Source of the DNA: Salegentibacter tibetensis
GTDB taxonomy: Bacteria > Bacteroidota > Bacteroidia > Flavobacteriales > Flavobacteriaceae
Assembly (NCBI RefSeq): GCF_020164485.1
Contig: NZ_JAIQZA010000024.1
Coordinates: 1 to 64,000 of the forward strand
Reading direction: 5' to 3'
Length of the DNA: 64,000 nt
The notes beneath the pieces are model-generated. The model saw only the letters and a program-made list of their open reading frames with translations, had not been told where the DNA came from and ran no database searches. Positions 63,547 to 64,000 of the stretch are shown here, one piece after another (the stretch's first letter is position 1; every line of letters starts with the position of its first letter). A program made the position numbers and the translations under genes.

Positions 63547-64000
63547 CTAAAATCCCCGGGCAGTAATTACTTCCAGACTAATAGGTTCACCAATATCTTC
63601 TTCTAGTTTTTCTTTGATTTCCCGAAGTTGATTTCCATCCAGATTTTCTGGTCCTACAAGTGTTAGGGAAACCCTTAGTGGATCCCCAAACCTTACTTTT
63701 ACGTTTCTAATTACCAATTCGTTAACTGTAGAACCTTCTAACTCCCGGGTAATGCTGGCTTCTTTCTTAATTCGGTTAAATGAAAGGGAGAGCGGCACCA
63801 TCACCATACCAATTAAAATCAGGGTGTAAATCAAACCAAGCTTGGCTCTTTTAAAAGGAGCAAAGCCCAGGATAAGAAACGTAATTCCTGCAAACATGAT
63901 AATTCCGGCGAGGTTGGTTAGGTACAATAAAAATGCTCCGGAAAACACATCCCAGTCCCACCAGCCAATTCCAATTCCAGCCACTGCCAATGGTGGTACC
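63547..64000 (-). CDS. DUF389 family membrane protein (C-terminal part; runs off the window)
   Basis: The 3' end of a DUF389 gene. It reads PLAVAGIGIGWWDWDVFSGA at the window edge, then two membrane helices (LYLTNLAGIIMFAGITFLIL; LGLIYTLILIGMVMVPLSLS) and a soluble tail (TVNELVIRNVKVRFGDPLRV). DUF389 proteins are multi-spanning and uncharacterised. The start lies beyond base 64000. Confidence 0.85.
   Translation of the reverse strand, partial: VPPLAVAGIGIGWWDWDVFSGAFLLYLTNLAGIIMFAGITFLILGFAPFKRAKLGLIYTLILIGMVMVPLSLSFNRIKKEASITRELEGSTVNELVIRNVKVRFGDPLRVSLTLVGPENLDGNQLREIKEKLEEDIGEPISLEVITARGF

Overview
The window looks like a chromosomal segment of a marine-type Flavobacteriaceae (Bacteroidota). 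This is inferred from AT-rich DNA, promoters of the TTG / TAnnTTTG kind, the Bacteroidota-style long YidC, DUF2490, DUF4168 and DUF4369-TlpA proteins, LytTR/LytS pairs and many short lipoproteins. The Gramella/Salegentibacter/Zunongwangia group is a plausible home, but I cannot prove a genus by eye.

Bases 1-19430 are the striking part: an integron-like gene-cassette array. Twenty-five repeats of about 121 bp, all on the + strand, separate small unrelated genes that are also all on the + strand. Each repeat begins with AAC, ends with GTT, has TATAAAAAC / GTTTTTATA arms and an apical hairpin, and so resembles a long attC site of the VCR kind. The first 8-11 bases of nearly every cassette (GTT plus bases) are the reverse complement of the last bases before the AAC of that same cassette's repeat, as expected if each cassette was once a circle with its own paired R'/R'' boxes. 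No integrase lies in the window, and the array runs off the left edge. Most cassette products are lipoproteins, secreted or membrane proteins. One cassette is a HigB/HigA-type toxin-antitoxin pair with its own promoter, two have no convincing ORF, and two cassettes occur twice as diverged copies. The right end is decaying: one repeat has a 9-10 bp deletion, the last is truncated, and a ParDE-type pair beyond it is broken by frameshifts and an IS21-family insertion (19858-22471, 5-bp target duplication AAAGC; istA frameshifted).

Bases 22.5-28.6 kb are a scrambled accessory zone: remnants of a second IS-like end, an unusual 450-aa lipoprotein with a partial second copy, a LexA/CI-like regulator with Cys in place of the catalytic Ser, degenerate tandem copies of that regulator's 5' end, and small orphan ORFs.

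Bases 28.6-41.9 kb hold signalling and envelope genes: two sensor kinases, a membrane spermidine-synthase-like protein overlapping an exported Pcm, a VIT/CCC1 transporter, a LytTR regulator plus LytS-like kinase, a Tat-exported Gfo/Idh/MocA oxidoreductase and a DJ-1/PfpI protein.

Bases 42.2-64 kb are ordinary chromosome, mostly on the - strand: miaA, a Kv-type channel, an exonuclease-GIY-YIG fusion, YggS, DUF1015, 3-hydroxyacyl-CoA dehydrogenase, another MocA oxidoreductase, pcm, yidC, pyrG, a single-domain response regulator, a COG2509 flavoprotein, a GH3-family protein and several envelope proteins, ending in a DUF389 gene cut by the window edge. Dispersed palindromic repeats and a deletion-bearing ParD remnant sit in the gaps.
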